The notes: generated by a model from the letters alone, not told the origin. 64,000 nucleotides of DNA from Verrucomicrobiia bacterium (GCA_035946615.1 DASYZB010000055.1:1-64000), one strand, 5' to 3'. Counted from the first letter of the stretch, positions 1 through 10,418 are shown. Translations and numbers: made by a program.

Positions 1-122
1 TTGTGCAGAATAATCCCGCTGGTGTCCGCATAATTGAAATGCTCCATCTGCACGTTTCCGCAGGCAGGACAATTCAGCTCATCGTGATCGTCTTTCTCAG
101 ATGTGAAGATTTCTTTGTTCAC
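1..122 (-). CDS. Zinc-ribbon (TFIIB-type) protein, 3' part off the window
   Basis: The minus strand from a GTG at 122 reads VNKEIFTSEK..., then CPACG, then MEHFNYADTSGIILH, and is still open at base 1. A CPxCG knuckle followed by a short beta-rich stretch is the usual start of zf-TFIIB-type zinc ribbons, which normally continue to a second CPxC-G-x-W motif; that part would lie left of the window. The frame is also open upstream of 122 (a cysteine-bearing stretch up to about 182), so the true start is uncertain. Function unknown; these small proteins are often membrane-associated or regulatory. Confidence 0.5.
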   Translation of the reverse strand, partial: MNKEIFTSEKDDHDELNCPACGNVQMEHFNYADTSGIILH

Positions 123-251
123 GGCTGCTAATGAGGAAATCGTCGCTTCTGGCGCACATATGCAGCAACCGCTAGGCGCCAGTTGGGATCGCGTCGATGT
201 TCCTGGTATTTTATGCATGCATCACGCGTACTCCGAGAAACTTGTCTTGGC

Positions 252-3200
252 TCAAGGCGACCAGGCCCGATAAAATCGAAGCGGGTAATTGGTCCATCCA
301 GGGTCACTGAAGAAGAAAGGGCTGACCCCTCTCGAGTTCGTAGAAAGGGCGGTCCAGTTGATCAAATCCGTGGAGCTTTCAATGACCGCTTGTTGACCGG
401 GGCTGCCCGCCAGGTTAAAGCCAAACCCGCCCGGCCCAGGCTCAAAATGGCCTTCATTGACCAGAATCGTTAAAGGTTGCTGGAACAGCCAGGTTTCCAG
501 GAACCATCCCGCAGTCCCTTGGTTGAGCACAAACCCGCGCGCGCGAACTGTGGCTCCAGGCGCAAGGGCCGGGGCAGCCAGCACCCAGCCCCCGGAGATG
601 CGCGTGCCGCTTCCCAAATTCAACCAATTCAAGCCATTCGTTGTGGCATCGAAAGAGACGCGCCAGGTTTCGGGCGAGGTGCCCCCACGCATCCAGGCAA
701 GGCCCGCACCGCTCAAGGCAAGGCTTTGCCTAGCCGGGTCTGTCGCGTTCAACCGGCCAATATACGACCGCGGCTGCCCTCCCAGAGACCTGAAGCCTCC
801 GCCAACCAGGGCTTTTCCATCGGGCTGCACAATGATGCATTGAACCGGACCGGCAACGCCCGGGCTAAAAGTCGAGTCCACGCTGCCATCCGGGTTAAGG
901 CGGCCCAGCTCACTAATCCGGCCTGCGAGGCTAAAGAAGCTCCCACCCACCAGGAGCTTTCCGTCTGCCTGCAAGGCGAAGGTGTTGATCATGACATCCG
1001 AGCCGGGATTGAACGTCGTGTCGAGAGTGCCATCGGGGTTAAGCCGCCCGATATTGTTCCGGGCCTGTCCGGCAAGCGCTGCGATGTTCCCGCCCAGGAT
1101 AATCCGGCCATCCGCCTGAATCGCCAAGGCATTAATGCGCCCCGCCACCACGGGATTAAATGTTGCATCGAGACTTCCATCAGCAAACAGACGAGCCAGC
1201 CCGGTGCGGGACTGCCCGTTCACCGAGGAGAAGGAGCCTGCTGCCAGAATGCTACCGTCGCTCTGGAGCGCCAGGAAAGACACGGTTCCATTTACTACCG
1301 GTGTGAACGAGGCATCAAGAGTCCCATCGCTGTTGAACCTGACGAGGTTGGTCTGGGCCTGTCCGTTGACGGTTTTGAAGAAGCCCCCGACAAGGATACG
1401 GCCATCGGCCTGCAAGGCGAGGCAGTCCACCTGTCCGTCGGTGCTGGGATTGAACGAGCTATCCAGCACACCCTGCGGGCTGAGGCGGCAGAGGGTTGCG
1501 CGGGATTGGCCATTGAAAGTGGTAAAATAACCTCCAACCAGGATGCTACCGTCCTCCTGAATCGCAATGGATGAGATGAGATTATTTGGTTGGAAACTGA
1601 AACTGAGATTTGTGGAACCGAAACCGGCATCTGTGGAACCGTCAGGATTGAATCGGGCCAAATAGCTGTAGTCTGGTAAACCTGACGTAGTAATGACGGC
1701 AAGAACCTTGCCATCGTCGGCCACCGCGAGGGCCTGGCCCGTCAATACCTGGGGCAGATGGGGAGCAAAAGAATCAGCGGTTGCCCGTGCCGCCAAAACC
1801 AGAACGCCGCTCGAACTGACGACCGCCCCCAACGAGTTGGTTACTACTACATCGTAGCTGCCGATAACTGACGGTCCCGTATTGGATAGCATCAACGAAC
1901 TCCCGGTTGCCCCGGCCAGATTCGCGCCGTCCTTGCGCCATTGATACGACAGAGCCGGGCTTCCTTCAGCCCCAACGCTGAAAATGGCCGTCGCCCCGGT
2001 GCTGACCACGAGGCTGCTCGGTTGCATCGTTATCAGCGGCGGCCCGGCGGTCAGCTCGACAGGCCAACTCGATGCATTTCCATTCCCGCCCACAACGGTG
2101 CCGAGCGCGCGAACATTCGCGTTCGCCGGCAGGGCTAAGCCTGTGATTTGCCACCCGCCCGGGACTCGGCTGCCTGCTCCCAGGCTCTGCCAGTTGGCGC
2201 CGGCATTCGTCGAAACTTCAAAACTCGCTTGGGAAATCTCGGGAGAGGCGCCACCGCGCAACCAATGGATGGTTGTCGCATCTGAGGCCAGGGACTCGCT
2301 GGGGACATCGGGGTTGGTTAGCCGTCCAATATTGGTCCGGCTTTGTCCCGCCAGCTTGCTGAACAATCCGGCGACAATGAGCTTGCCGTCTTGTTGGAGG
2401 GCCAGCGCAAAGGTCAGCCCGCTGGCCGCAGTGAAGCTGGGGTCGGCTGTGCCGTCTGTATTGAGACGCGCCAGGTTCGTCAGCGATTGCCCTCCAATAG
2501 CCGTGAAAAAGCCGCCTACGATGATCTTGCCATCCGCTTGCAAAGCGAGCGAATAGACGGTTCCGTTGCAAGCCGGGTTGAAACCTGAATCCAGAGAACC
2601 ATCGGCATTCAAGCGGCCCAGATGGGCTTGGGTTAAGCCGTCCAAATTTGTGAATAAACCGCCGGCCAGGACCTTTCCATCGGCCTGAACGGCCACGGCA
2701 CAGACCCGGCCACCGACGGTACCCAGGAAGCCGGTGTCCAGGGTCCCGTCGGTTTTCAACCGACATAGTTGGCCGCATGGGGCACCGTTGACCGTTGCAA
2801 AATCCCCGCCAAGCACAACCGAGCCATTGGTCTGTAGCGCGATGGACCTCACGCCCCCGTCCAGCGTGGGATTAAAAGAAGCATCCAGAGTCCCATCACC
2901 CCCGATTCGCCCAAGAAAGGTCCTGGATTGGCCGTTAATATTGGTGAAAGCTCCTCCAACCAATAAGTTCCCATCCGGCTGGGCGACCAGAGCATTCACA
3001 GAGGAATCCGGGCTGGCGTTTAACGAGCTGTCCAGGTTCCCGTCGGCTTTGAGCCGGGCCAGATAGCTGCGAGCTTGGCCGCATATCGATTTAAAGCTCC
3101 CGCCCAGCAGAATCATGCCGTCTGCTTGCACGGCGATACAGTTCACCGTGCTTCCGAGGGCATCAAAAGGACTGAAGGTCACGTCCGGTGCTCCATCCGG

Positions 3201-3453
3201 CCCAACCCGGCCAAGGAAGTACCGTGGCAGCCCCCGCCATTGACGTGAAATTGCCCCCCACCAGGACCTTGCCATCCGGCTGTACTGCCACGGAATACAC
3301 GACACCCATGGAACCGGTCACTCCAGGATTGAACGAGTCTGGCGTCTGAGAAAAACCGCACGGCACAACGACCGAAGCCACGAGGAAGAGAACCCCGGGC
3401 AATTGCGAAACCCGTACAAACGAAAGGCGGCCTCCTAAACTGTTGCGTGTCAT
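252..3453 (-). CDS. Secreted delta-60-repeat / Ig-domain protein, frameshifted
   Basis: From the ATG at 3453 a signal peptide (hydrophobic core GVLFLVASVVV) leads into the first repeat. The reading frame is lost at a run of five G (CCCCC on the plus strand, 3231-3235) and resumes in the frame that is open down to 252. Removing one G joins FTSMAG to LPRYFLGRVG, which fits the repeat consensus exactly. About 13-14 copies of the delta-60 repeat (V-x-x-A-Q-x-D-G-x-h-h-h-G-G-x-F) form two blocks separated by Ig-like and carbohydrate-binding-like segments. The C-terminal tail ends LRFYRAWSP, as in many verrucomicrobial secreted proteins. Delta-60 repeats probably fold as a beta-propeller or solenoid at the cell surface; ligand unknown. 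Either a sequencing error, a phase-variable gene or a recent pseudogene. Confidence 0.8.
3231..3235 (-). other. Frameshift site in a homopolymer (G5)
   Basis: CCCCC on the plus strand is GGGGG in the coding direction, inside the codons for MAG of the first delta-60 repeat. With four G the two open frames fuse into a normal repeat (F-T-x-x-x-G-x-x-R-x-x-L-G-R). With five G, translation from 3453 ends after 96 codons. Short G tracts are a known place for slipped-strand changes and for read errors. Confidence 0.75.
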
Positions 3454-3547
3454 GCCACAGTTTGGAGGAACCCCCTTCTATCGTCAATCTTTTTAGCTGC
3501 CCCGGCTATGGCTGGACACTCGGGCTGAAAGATGCCATTTTCCAGGT

Positions 3548-4417
3548 GTGGCTTCGGACAAACTTGAAGAATTGCGCGTACTGCTTCGGTCGTACGGGTC
3601 GTGCCTGGTGGCGTATTCGGGCGGCGTCGATTCAGTTTTCCTGGCGTATATGGCGCACAAAGTGCTCGCTGAACGTTCCATCGCCGCCATCGCGGATTCT
3701 CCCAGCCTCCCCCGGCGCGAACTCGATGAAGCCCTCGCTTTGGCCGCGCAGTTCGATTTTCCCGTGCGCGTGATTCGCACCCGTGAATTCGAGAACCCCG
3801 AATACCTCGCGAACCCCAATAATCGCTGTTATTTCTGCAAACACGAGCTGTTCACCGAACTGGCGCCGCTAGCCAGGGCCGAGAGCTGCGCCGTCATCGC
3901 GTATGGTGAAAATGCAAGCGACCTCGGCGATTACCGGCCTGGTGCCCAGGCGGCAGCCGAATTCCAGGTGCGTGCGCCCCTCAAAGAAGCCGGTCTCACC
4001 AAAAGTGACATTCGCAAGTTCTCCGCCCAACTCGGCCTCCCAACAGCCGACAAGCCCCAGATGGCTTGTCTTAGTTCCCGCATCCCGTATGGCGAAGCGG
4101 TCACGCCGGAAAAGCTTTCGATGATCGAGCGAGCGGAGAATGTTCTGCGTGATTTGGGATTTTACGATGTGCGCGTGCGCCATCACGAGTTGGGGCGAGC
4201 AGGGACTGCAACGGGCACTGCCCAGCCAGTGCTGCTTCATCTGGCCCGGATTGAAGTGGGTCCCAACGAATTGGCCAAGTTCCTGGCTGATGGGGTATCG
4301 GTAAAAATCACCGAGGCCCTGAAACAAGTGGGTTATGCGCACGTCACACTCGACCTCCAAGGCTACCGCCGCGGCAGCGCCAACGAGGCAATTAGAGGGC
4401 CGGGTCCTTCCAAGTAA
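3548..4417 (+). CDS. larE: LarE, sulfur transferase for nickel-pincer nucleotide
   Basis: 289 aa, GTG start. A PP-loop ATPase motif SGGVDS (residues 24-29) activates the substrate by adenylation. The protein then inserts sulfur into the pyridinium mononucleotide made by LarB, on the way to the nickel-pincer cofactor of lactate racemase-type enzymes. Cysteines lie at 94 and 97 (CYFC) and 174 (ACLSSRIP). The last aligns with the sacrificial Cys176 of Lactiplantibacillus LarE. The CxxC plus Cys arrangement is that of LarE proteins reported to hold a [4Fe-4S] cluster and to work catalytically, so this copy is probably of that type. Transcribed divergently from the delta-60 gene; larB and larC lie 8-10 kb away on the other strand. 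Confidence 0.92.
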   Translation: MASDKLEELRVLLRSYGSCLVAYSGGVDSVFLAYMAHKVLAERSIAAIADSPSLPRRELDEALALAAQFDFPVRVIRTREFENPEYLANPNNRCYFCKHELFTELAPLARAESCAVIAYGENASDLGDYRPGAQAAAEFQVRAPLKEAGLTKSDIRKFSAQLGLPTADKPQMACLSSRIPYGEAVTPEKLSMIERAENVLRDLGFYDVRVRHHELGRAGTATGTAQPVLLHLARIEVGPNELAKFLADGVSVKITEALKQVGYAHVTLDLQGYRRGSANEAIRGPGPSK

Positions 4418-4452
4418 CGACGCTGCCGGAAGGCCCAGTTCCACGAGGCCCG

Positions 4453-5679
4453 TTACACTCGCAGGAAAATTTTTCGCTGATAAAGAAATCTGACCACGGG
4501 AAACATCAAGCCGACAACGGCAATGGCCATGACCAGGTCGCCCCACGGTGCCAGGGCCTTTTGGACCGGGCCTCCAACGACCAATTGCGCGAAATCCGAG
4601 AAGCTGATGAGGTGAAAGGCCAGGTAAATGGTGATCGGGTTCATCCCAATCCAGACAAATGGGATGCACCACTTGCGCCATTGCCAGACCTCGATGATTT
4701 GATGAAAGGCGCCCAGGAAAAGACAGGCATAACCGCCCGCAACCAGGACGTAGGAAGAAGTCCAAATCTTCTTGATCACGGGAAACTGCGTTCCCCACAA
4801 AAATCCAACGCAGACTGCGGCCACCCCGGCGCCAAGCAGCCAGAGCACTTTTTTCTGGTCTGACACGCTGCCGCTCTTGAGGAGCAACCCGGCGAAGACG
4901 CCCAGCAGGCACGTCCCGATAGCCGGCAGCGTGCTCAGGATGCCTTCCGGATCATAGGCCCCGTCCCAGCGATGGCCTGGCAGGTAAAGAAAATCAATCT
5001 GCTGCGTCAGATTCAGGCCGTCGTCAAAGCGCCCTTTGACCATGTTTGTTGTCGCGAGAAATCGGGTCCGTGTTTCGGGGCTGTCGGGTGTGAGCTGGAG
5101 GGCTTCGAGGTGACGAGTTTCGAGATTGAAATCGCGAAGGGGCGCCAAAGCGGTCAGCGCCCAATAACCCAGCAGCAGGCAGGCGCACGTGACGAGCATC
5201 CCGCGAAGGCGAAAGCTCATAAAGATGACGCTGGTGAAGAAGTAACACAACGCAATGCGTTGGAGAACCCCCATCCACCGGATTTGATCAAAGCCCTTCG
5301 ACAACCCGCCATAAACCAGCAGTCCGAACAGGTAAAGAACAACGCTGCGGACCAGCACCCGTTTCAGGGCGCCGGCTTTGCCGCGTTGCTGGACCATGCG
5401 GGTGAGGGAGAAGACGATCGACGCCCCCACAATGAAAACGAACAGAGGGAAGATCAGATCATAGAACCGCACACCGACCCAGGGCGAGTGGTCCATTTGG
5501 CGGTCCAGGAAGCGCGACAGACCGGAAGGCCAGCCTTTGCGCAGTCCGTGGATGAGCTCTTCGCCCCCGACAATCCAGAACATGTCAAAGCCGCGCAGGG
5601 CATCCAGCGACATCAGCCTGCGAGTCGTTGGCGGCGCTTGAGGCGCGGCCTGTACCGGGGTGGCCAGGGCATTGCTCAT
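4453..5679 (-). CDS. DUF5009 / heparan N-acetyltransferase-like membrane protein
   Basis: 408 aa with about ten hydrophobic segments. After a Pro/Ala-rich start, RRLMSLDALRGFDMFWIVGG is the typical opening of the DUF5009/acyltransferase-3-like family, related to lysosomal HGSNAT and bacterial NagX. These proteins are thought to move acetyl groups across the membrane onto amino sugars. A conserved polar region (DRQMDHSPWVGVRFYDLIFP) follows the first membrane helix. It converges on larE with only a 35-bp gap and lies 51 bp downstream of the foldase gene on the same strand. Substrate unknown. Confidence 0.82.
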   Translation of the reverse strand: MSNALATPVQAAPQAPPTTRRLMSLDALRGFDMFWIVGGEELIHGLRKGWPSGLSRFLDRQMDHSPWVGVRFYDLIFPLFVFIVGASIVFSLTRMVQQRGKAGALKRVLVRSVVLYLFGLLVYGGLSKGFDQIRWMGVLQRIALCYFFTSVIFMSFRLRGMLVTCACLLLGYWALTALAPLRDFNLETRHLEALQLTPDSPETRTRFLATTNMVKGRFDDGLNLTQQIDFLYLPGHRWDGAYDPEGILSTLPAIGTCLLGVFAGLLLKSGSVSDQKKVLWLLGAGVAAVCVGFLWGTQFPVIKKIWTSSYVLVAGGYACLFLGAFHQIIEVWQWRKWCIPFVWIGMNPITIYLAFHLISFSDFAQLVVGGPVQKALAPWGDLVMAIAVVGLMFPVVRFLYQRKIFLRV

Positions 5680-5730
5680 AACAAGATGAGCCTCACGCGA
5701 GTCCTCATATCCAATTAGGGGCCAGCCGGA

Positions 5731-7416
5731 CTACGATTTGGCGCCTGCGCTGCCCAGCGTTGGGGGCTGCCGTTGAGGCTGCCCTACGGGGGTGTCGCGC
5801 AAACCGTCCCTCAGTTGCTTGGTGTATTCCCGGCTGAACCATTCGTTAAAGGCCTCTTCCTGCCGGGTCCGGCGCAAAGAAGCCAGATAGGCTGGCAACT
5901 GGGTTTGCATTTTTTCCTGGTCGATGGGCAGCTTCTCTTTTACGTAAAGGACCATCGCCCCCTGGCTGGTGAGGATGGGGTTGCTGGCGGTCCCCGGAGG
6001 CGTGCTGAAGGCCGCCTGCTTAAGCCTGTCTAAATCTATTAAGTCTTCAACCTCGGGCACTGACCGCGTGCTGATCGAGAAGGAGGGCAACTCGATTGGC
6101 TTCAGGCTGGCTGCCGCGCAGAGATTGGTAAAACCTTGCCCGCGCGCCAAACCGTTGGTCAGACTTTGATCAAAGCTGCTGGCCGCCTGCCGCGCGTACT
6201 GCACAGCCCGCTCATGACGATAATCTTCCACTACCTTAGGGCGGACTTGGTCCAGCGGGGGTATCTCGTGTGGCAGCCGCTTGTCATAGGCGATGACATA
6301 CACCCCATCCTCACCAAGCAGCGGACCCGCAAATGGATCGTCCGGCGTCAGATCGAAAGCGGTTTTTGTGAAATCCGCCCCCACGTCCAGGTCCTTGGGC
6401 GGCTCTTCGCGTGAAAAGGGCGCCGTCACTTGGACGGTCAATTCGTTGCTCCGGGCCAGCTCCTGCAAATTCTCTGGCCGAACCGGTTTTAAATCAAACA
6501 GGACGTTGGCAAAATCGAGGGCTTTCTTGCGCGCGTCGTTCAGGGCCTGGTTATGGAGCAGTTGCTCTTTGATTTTGGCTTTGGATTCCTCAGGGGTTTT
6601 GGCCCCGGCGAAATAGTTGCTGCCCATCCGCTGATAATTCTCCTCGATCAGGGAATTGAGATTGGTGCTCAACTGGACTTGGGCCTGGGCCAGGTAATTG
6701 CTGACATCAAAGCGGACGTAACGGACCTGGACGCGTTCCGGGATGGCATAATTGGCGACGCGATTGGAATAGTACTGCGCCACCTGTTCGGGCAGCACCG
6801 TGATACCAGCCAGGTAATTCGAAGCGTTGAAGAACACGGCCTCCGTCGCCATTTCCTGCGATTGCCTTATATAAAAGGCCTTCGCGTCTTGAGGGGTAAT
6901 CAGTTCCCCGCTCAACCCAATCGTGCCTATCATTTCCTGGATGCCTACAAAGTGCCGCACAAACCGTTCAAAATCTGCCACAGTCAAACCTTGCCGTTCC
7001 AATACCCGGTGGACGAAATCCATCGGCGAGGTGATGCCCAGCGATTCAAAGGGACGCATCAGTTGGCGCGCCATATCCGCCGCCGCGTCTTCTCCGACAT
7101 GAATCCCCATCTTTTCCTGATTGTTCACCAGGACCAGCCATTTATAGGTCTCCGCCTCTTCATCAAACCCCGAGCGCCTGTCCTCGCCCGGCCAGTGGTG
7201 GGTCCTGAGAAAATAGTGCAGAGCGACCTCGGCCTGGGCTTGGCGAAAGTCCTGCTCGCTAATGGCCTGGCCATTGATCGAACCGAGGTTGCCCGCCGAG
7301 CGGGTGGTGCCGTTCATTTTCGAGTAGGGCGAGAAAAAAATGACAAAGCTGATCACCGTTATGGTGATAATGACTGCCCACAGCCAGGTCTGATGCTTTC
7401 GAATCGTTCCAAACAT
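5731..7416 (-). CDS. SurA_N/PpiD-like membrane-anchored foldase
   Basis: 561 aa. A short cytoplasmic start (MFGTIRKHQTWLW) is followed by one membrane helix (AVIITITVISFVIFFSP) and a long periplasmic part. The segment GSINGQAISEQDFRQAQ is the SurA_N_3 chaperone signature (residues about 45-62). A degenerate parvulin (PPIC)-like region follows near residues 300-400, then a second chaperone helix region. The layout is that of PpiD, which helps newly exported proteins fold at the Sec translocon. Whether isomerase activity remains is not clear, because the PPIC core is weak. Divergent from the lipoprotein at 7537. Confidence 0.8.
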   Translation of the reverse strand: MFGTIRKHQTWLWAVIITITVISFVIFFSPYSKMNGTTRSAGNLGSINGQAISEQDFRQAQAEVALHYFLRTHHWPGEDRRSGFDEEAETYKWLVLVNNQEKMGIHVGEDAAADMARQLMRPFESLGITSPMDFVHRVLERQGLTVADFERFVRHFVGIQEMIGTIGLSGELITPQDAKAFYIRQSQEMATEAVFFNASNYLAGITVLPEQVAQYYSNRVANYAIPERVQVRYVRFDVSNYLAQAQVQLSTNLNSLIEENYQRMGSNYFAGAKTPEESKAKIKEQLLHNQALNDARKKALDFANVLFDLKPVRPENLQELARSNELTVQVTAPFSREEPPKDLDVGADFTKTAFDLTPDDPFAGPLLGEDGVYVIAYDKRLPHEIPPLDQVRPKVVEDYRHERAVQYARQAASSFDQSLTNGLARGQGFTNLCAAASLKPIELPSFSISTRSVPEVEDLIDLDRLKQAAFSTPPGTASNPILTSQGAMVLYVKEKLPIDQEKMQTQLPAYLASLRRTRQEEAFNEWFSREYTKQLRDGLRDTPVGQPQRQPPTLGSAGAKS

Positions 7417-7536
7417 AAATTCAATCTACTTCAAGAACGAGCAACCTAACCTTCTTTCACAATCGGGGTCAAACGCAAAAGGCGGAGCGGTGAAATAGCC
7501 TTTACAAGGACAGACCGCTTTGACACGCTGCAAGCC

Positions 7537-7914
7537 ATGTTGAAGAAATTTCTGGTGTTGGCTGGCGTCCCGCTGTTGCTGGCGGGCTGCACAACCACTT
7601 TTACCAATTTGACTCCGCAGCAACAGGTTCGCAACCCGAACAACGTTTATCCGGTCGAGGTGGCGCTGGACACCCGCCAGCAGAGTCTCCGTTGGGAGAG
7701 CATTCATCCCCAAATTGTTATGGGCAGCGAATCCTTCCCCATGCGGCCCATCCCCATGATGACCAACCGTTGGGAGGGCCTGGTCTCCGTGCCTGGCGAT
7801 GCCACCCTGGTCCATTACCATTATAAATTCGATTTCGAATACAATTCCCTGGGCAAACCCAAGCCCGATAGCGCCATCTCGCCCGAATACGCCTTGCAGA
7901 TACTCCAGCCTTAA
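7537..7914 (+). CDS. Small lipoprotein, function unknown
   Basis: 125 aa with a lipoprotein signal: MLKKFLVLAGVPLLLAGCT has the lipobox LAGC with Cys18 as lipidation site. The mature part is a compact beta-rich domain (NNVYPVEVALDTRQQSLRW ... LVHYHYKFDFEYNSLGKPKP) resembling the immunoglobulin-like lipoproteins often seen in verrucomicrobia. No catalytic motif. Probably outer-membrane or periplasmic. Confidence 0.65.
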   Translation: MLKKFLVLAGVPLLLAGCTTTFTNLTPQQQVRNPNNVYPVEVALDTRQQSLRWESIHPQIVMGSESFPMRPIPMMTNRWEGLVSVPGDATLVHYHYKFDFEYNSLGKPKPDSAISPEYALQILQP

Positions 7915-8099
7915 CCGTAACGATTCAGTTTGAACCGTATCAGAAAACGGAGGCGTGAACAGGAAGCAAAGCTGTGTCTTTCACCCTTGTGGCTGGTCAC
8001 TGAATGGTGAGGCCCCGTTTATGCCTCCGTTGCCCACAAAAGTGCTTCAAAAATCTCCGGTCCCTCCGTTTCCTCCTGTTTCTTTCTGCATGTTGCCGG

Positions 8100-8123
8100 C
8101 CTCTCCCTGCGGACGGGGAGAGG
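8100..8123. repeat. Hairpin repeat upstream of ppk1
   Basis: CCTCTCCC (8100-8107) and GGGAGAGG (8116-8123) form a perfect 8-bp stem with an 8-nt loop. The motif resembles a dispersed CTCTCCC/GGGAGAG hairpin seen in many bacterial genomes, and half-copies occur at about 29290 and 47325 in this window. The rest of 7915-8170 shows no gene. Confidence 0.55.
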
Positions 8124-8170
8124 GCCAGATGTAACTTTCCACCGGCTGGCTCATTGGCTACGCTGGCGAG

Positions 8171-10333
8171 GTGACATCATCGAAAGCAAAGGCGGTTGAA
8201 TTCAGCCCGGCTCACTTCCTGAACCGGGAGTTGAGCTGGCTGGAGTTCAACCAGCGTGTGCTCGATGAAGCCTTGGACCCCAATAACCCGCTTCTCGAAC
8301 GGCTGAAATTCTTCTGCATCGTCAGCTCCAACCTCGATGAGTTCTTCGAGGTCCGTGTTGCCGGCCTCAAACAGCAGATGGAAAGCGACGTCGTCGAGCG
8401 AAGCGTGGACGGACTGACCGCCACGGAAACCTTCCGCGCCATTACGCGCCGGGTCCGCCTGATGGTTCACGACCAGTATGATGGCTGGCGAAAGCAGCTC
8501 AAGCCCGCCCTGGACGCCAGCGGCATTCGCATCCTGGAACTCGATTCTATCGAGCCCAGCGATGCCCATTGGCTCGAAGAATACTATCTCAATCAGGTCC
8601 GCCCGGTGCTGACACCTTTGGCCATCGACCCGGCGCATCCCTTCCCGCAACTGCTCAACAAATCCCTTAACTTGATCGTGCGCCTAGAGATGCCGCGCAG
8701 TCAGGAAATACTCAAACACCTGGCCGTTGTCCAAATCCCGCGCATCCTTCCCCGAATGGTCCGGCTCCCTCGAGCCGATGGACGCCGCGATTATGTTTAC
8801 CTCGGCCGGCTTATTGGCCATCACCTCGCCGATTTGTTTCCCGGCACCAAAATCCTCGGGCACTGGGCTTTCCGCGTCACGCGCAACAGCGAACTCTACA
8901 TTGACGAGGAGGAGACGGCCAACTTGCTCAAAGCGGTTGAAAACGAGCTGCACAACCGCCGCAAAGGCGATGCCGTCCGGCTAGAGGTGGACCAGGATTG
9001 CCCCGCGTATATTCGCGAGGCGCTCCTGAAGACCCTCCGCGTGGGCGAGGAGGACCTTTACCTGATTGATGGGCCGCTTAACCCGACCCTGCTCATGACC
9101 CTCTATGAAGGGGACCATTCGCCCGAACTGCGCGACCCGCCCTTTGTGGCCCCTGTCGCCGCCCCGTTGCGGGACCAACCCGATTTATTTGCCGCGATTC
9201 GTGAACGGGACATCCTGCTGCATCATCCCTATGAGAACTTCAGCAGCATTGTGGCCTTTCTGGAGCAGGCGGCCTCTGACCCCGACGTGCTGGCTATCAA
9301 ACAAACCCTCTACCGCACCGGGGGCGACCCCCGGATTATCGGCGCCTTGGAAAACGCGGTGCGCAATGGCAAACAGGTGACAGCGGTGGTGGAGTTGAGG
9401 GCGCGCTTTGACGAAGCGAATAACATCCAATGGGCTCGCCAGCTCGAAGAATCAGGGGTGCATGTGGTTTACGGGCTGGTCGGCTATAAGATTCACGCCA
9501 AAAGCTGCCTGGTTGTTCGCCGCGAAGGACGCGAAATCCGCCGATACGTGCACCTGGCTACCGGCAATTACAATCCCACTACCGCCCGGCTTTATACCGA
9601 CCTGGGCCTGCTCACCTGCCGGCCCGATTTCGGTGAAGACACCACCAATTTTTTCAATCTCCTGACGGGCATTTGCCAGTTCCAGCCGATGCGCAAGCTA
9701 CTCGTCGCCCCTTTCGAATTGCACGAACGCCTGCTCCAATTCATCGAGCGCGAGGCCGAGAACGCCCGTCAGGGCTTGCCGGCCCGGATTGTGGCCAAAC
9801 TCAACTCGCTGGCCGAGCGCCAGATCATCGAGGCCCTTTACCGCGCGTCCCAGGCAGGCGTCCAAATCGAACTCATCGTCCGGGGTATTTGCTGCCTGCG
9901 CCCCAGCATGAGCGGTTTGAGTGAAACAATCACCGTGCGCAGCATTGTGGACCGGTTCCTCGAACACAGCCGGGTTTATTACTTCGAGAACGCCTGCCAA
10001 CCTCAAGTCTTTATCAGCAGCGCCGATTGGCTCCCGCGCAATTTCTTCCGGCGCCTGGAACTGGCCTTTCCCATCGAAGACGGTGTTCTGCGGGAACGAG
10101 TCATCAACGAGGTCCTTGGTGTTTCTTTGAGCGATAATGCCAAAGCCCGGTTCCTGCGGCCAGATGGCTCCTACTGGCGCCCGGCGCTTTCCCCTCCACA
10201 AAAGCCGCGGCGCAGCCAATTCGAGTTTATCGCCCTGGCGGGAAGGCCGGGCTTTGCAGAACCGGTTGTGGCTGAACCACGGGATGGAAAAATCAAGCCA
10301 ATCAAGGTTAGAGTCCGTAGAACCCCAGTTTGA
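8171..10333 (+). CDS. ppk1: Polyphosphate kinase 1
   Basis: 720 aa, GTG start, full length for PPK1. The enzyme makes polyphosphate from the gamma-phosphate of ATP, reversibly. The N domain opens with FLNRELSWLEFNQRVLDEA, followed by the FYD-like head domain and two C-terminal catalytic domains of phospholipase-D fold. The autophosphorylated histidine corresponds to His461 in YVHLATGNYNP, matching E. coli His435; the second conserved histidine lies in GYKIHAKSC. Next on the same strand are a CHAD protein, a domain family known to bind polyphosphate, and SixA, so the three form a phosphate-metabolism set. Confidence 0.96.
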   Translation: MTSSKAKAVEFSPAHFLNRELSWLEFNQRVLDEALDPNNPLLERLKFFCIVSSNLDEFFEVRVAGLKQQMESDVVERSVDGLTATETFRAITRRVRLMVHDQYDGWRKQLKPALDASGIRILELDSIEPSDAHWLEEYYLNQVRPVLTPLAIDPAHPFPQLLNKSLNLIVRLEMPRSQEILKHLAVVQIPRILPRMVRLPRADGRRDYVYLGRLIGHHLADLFPGTKILGHWAFRVTRNSELYIDEEETANLLKAVENELHNRRKGDAVRLEVDQDCPAYIREALLKTLRVGEEDLYLIDGPLNPTLLMTLYEGDHSPELRDPPFVAPVAAPLRDQPDLFAAIRERDILLHHPYENFSSIVAFLEQAASDPDVLAIKQTLYRTGGDPRIIGALENAVRNGKQVTAVVELRARFDEANNIQWARQLEESGVHVVYGLVGYKIHAKSCLVVRREGREIRRYVHLATGNYNPTTARLYTDLGLLTCRPDFGEDTTNFFNLLTGICQFQPMRKLLVAPFELHERLLQFIEREAENARQGLPARIVAKLNSLAERQIIEALYRASQAGVQIELIVRGICCLRPSMSGLSETITVRSIVDRFLEHSRVYYFENACQPQVFISSADWLPRNFFRRLELAFPIEDGVLRERVINEVLGVSLSDNAKARFLRPDGSYWRPALSPPQKPRRSQFEFIALAGRPGFAEPVVAEPRDGKIKPIKVRVRRTPV

Positions 10334-10418
10334 CGAGCAGCGGGTTTTTGTGCATCTTGGCGGGGTTTAATAACCACCTCAGCATTGAACTTCCCGTTCG
10401 TGCAGACGGTCTCATCAA

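Noticed and set aside
477-1574. 365-aa plus-strand open frame inside the delta-60 gene
   Set aside because: It is the mirror of a repeat-rich gene; the minus strand has clear repeat and Ig motifs and this one has none.
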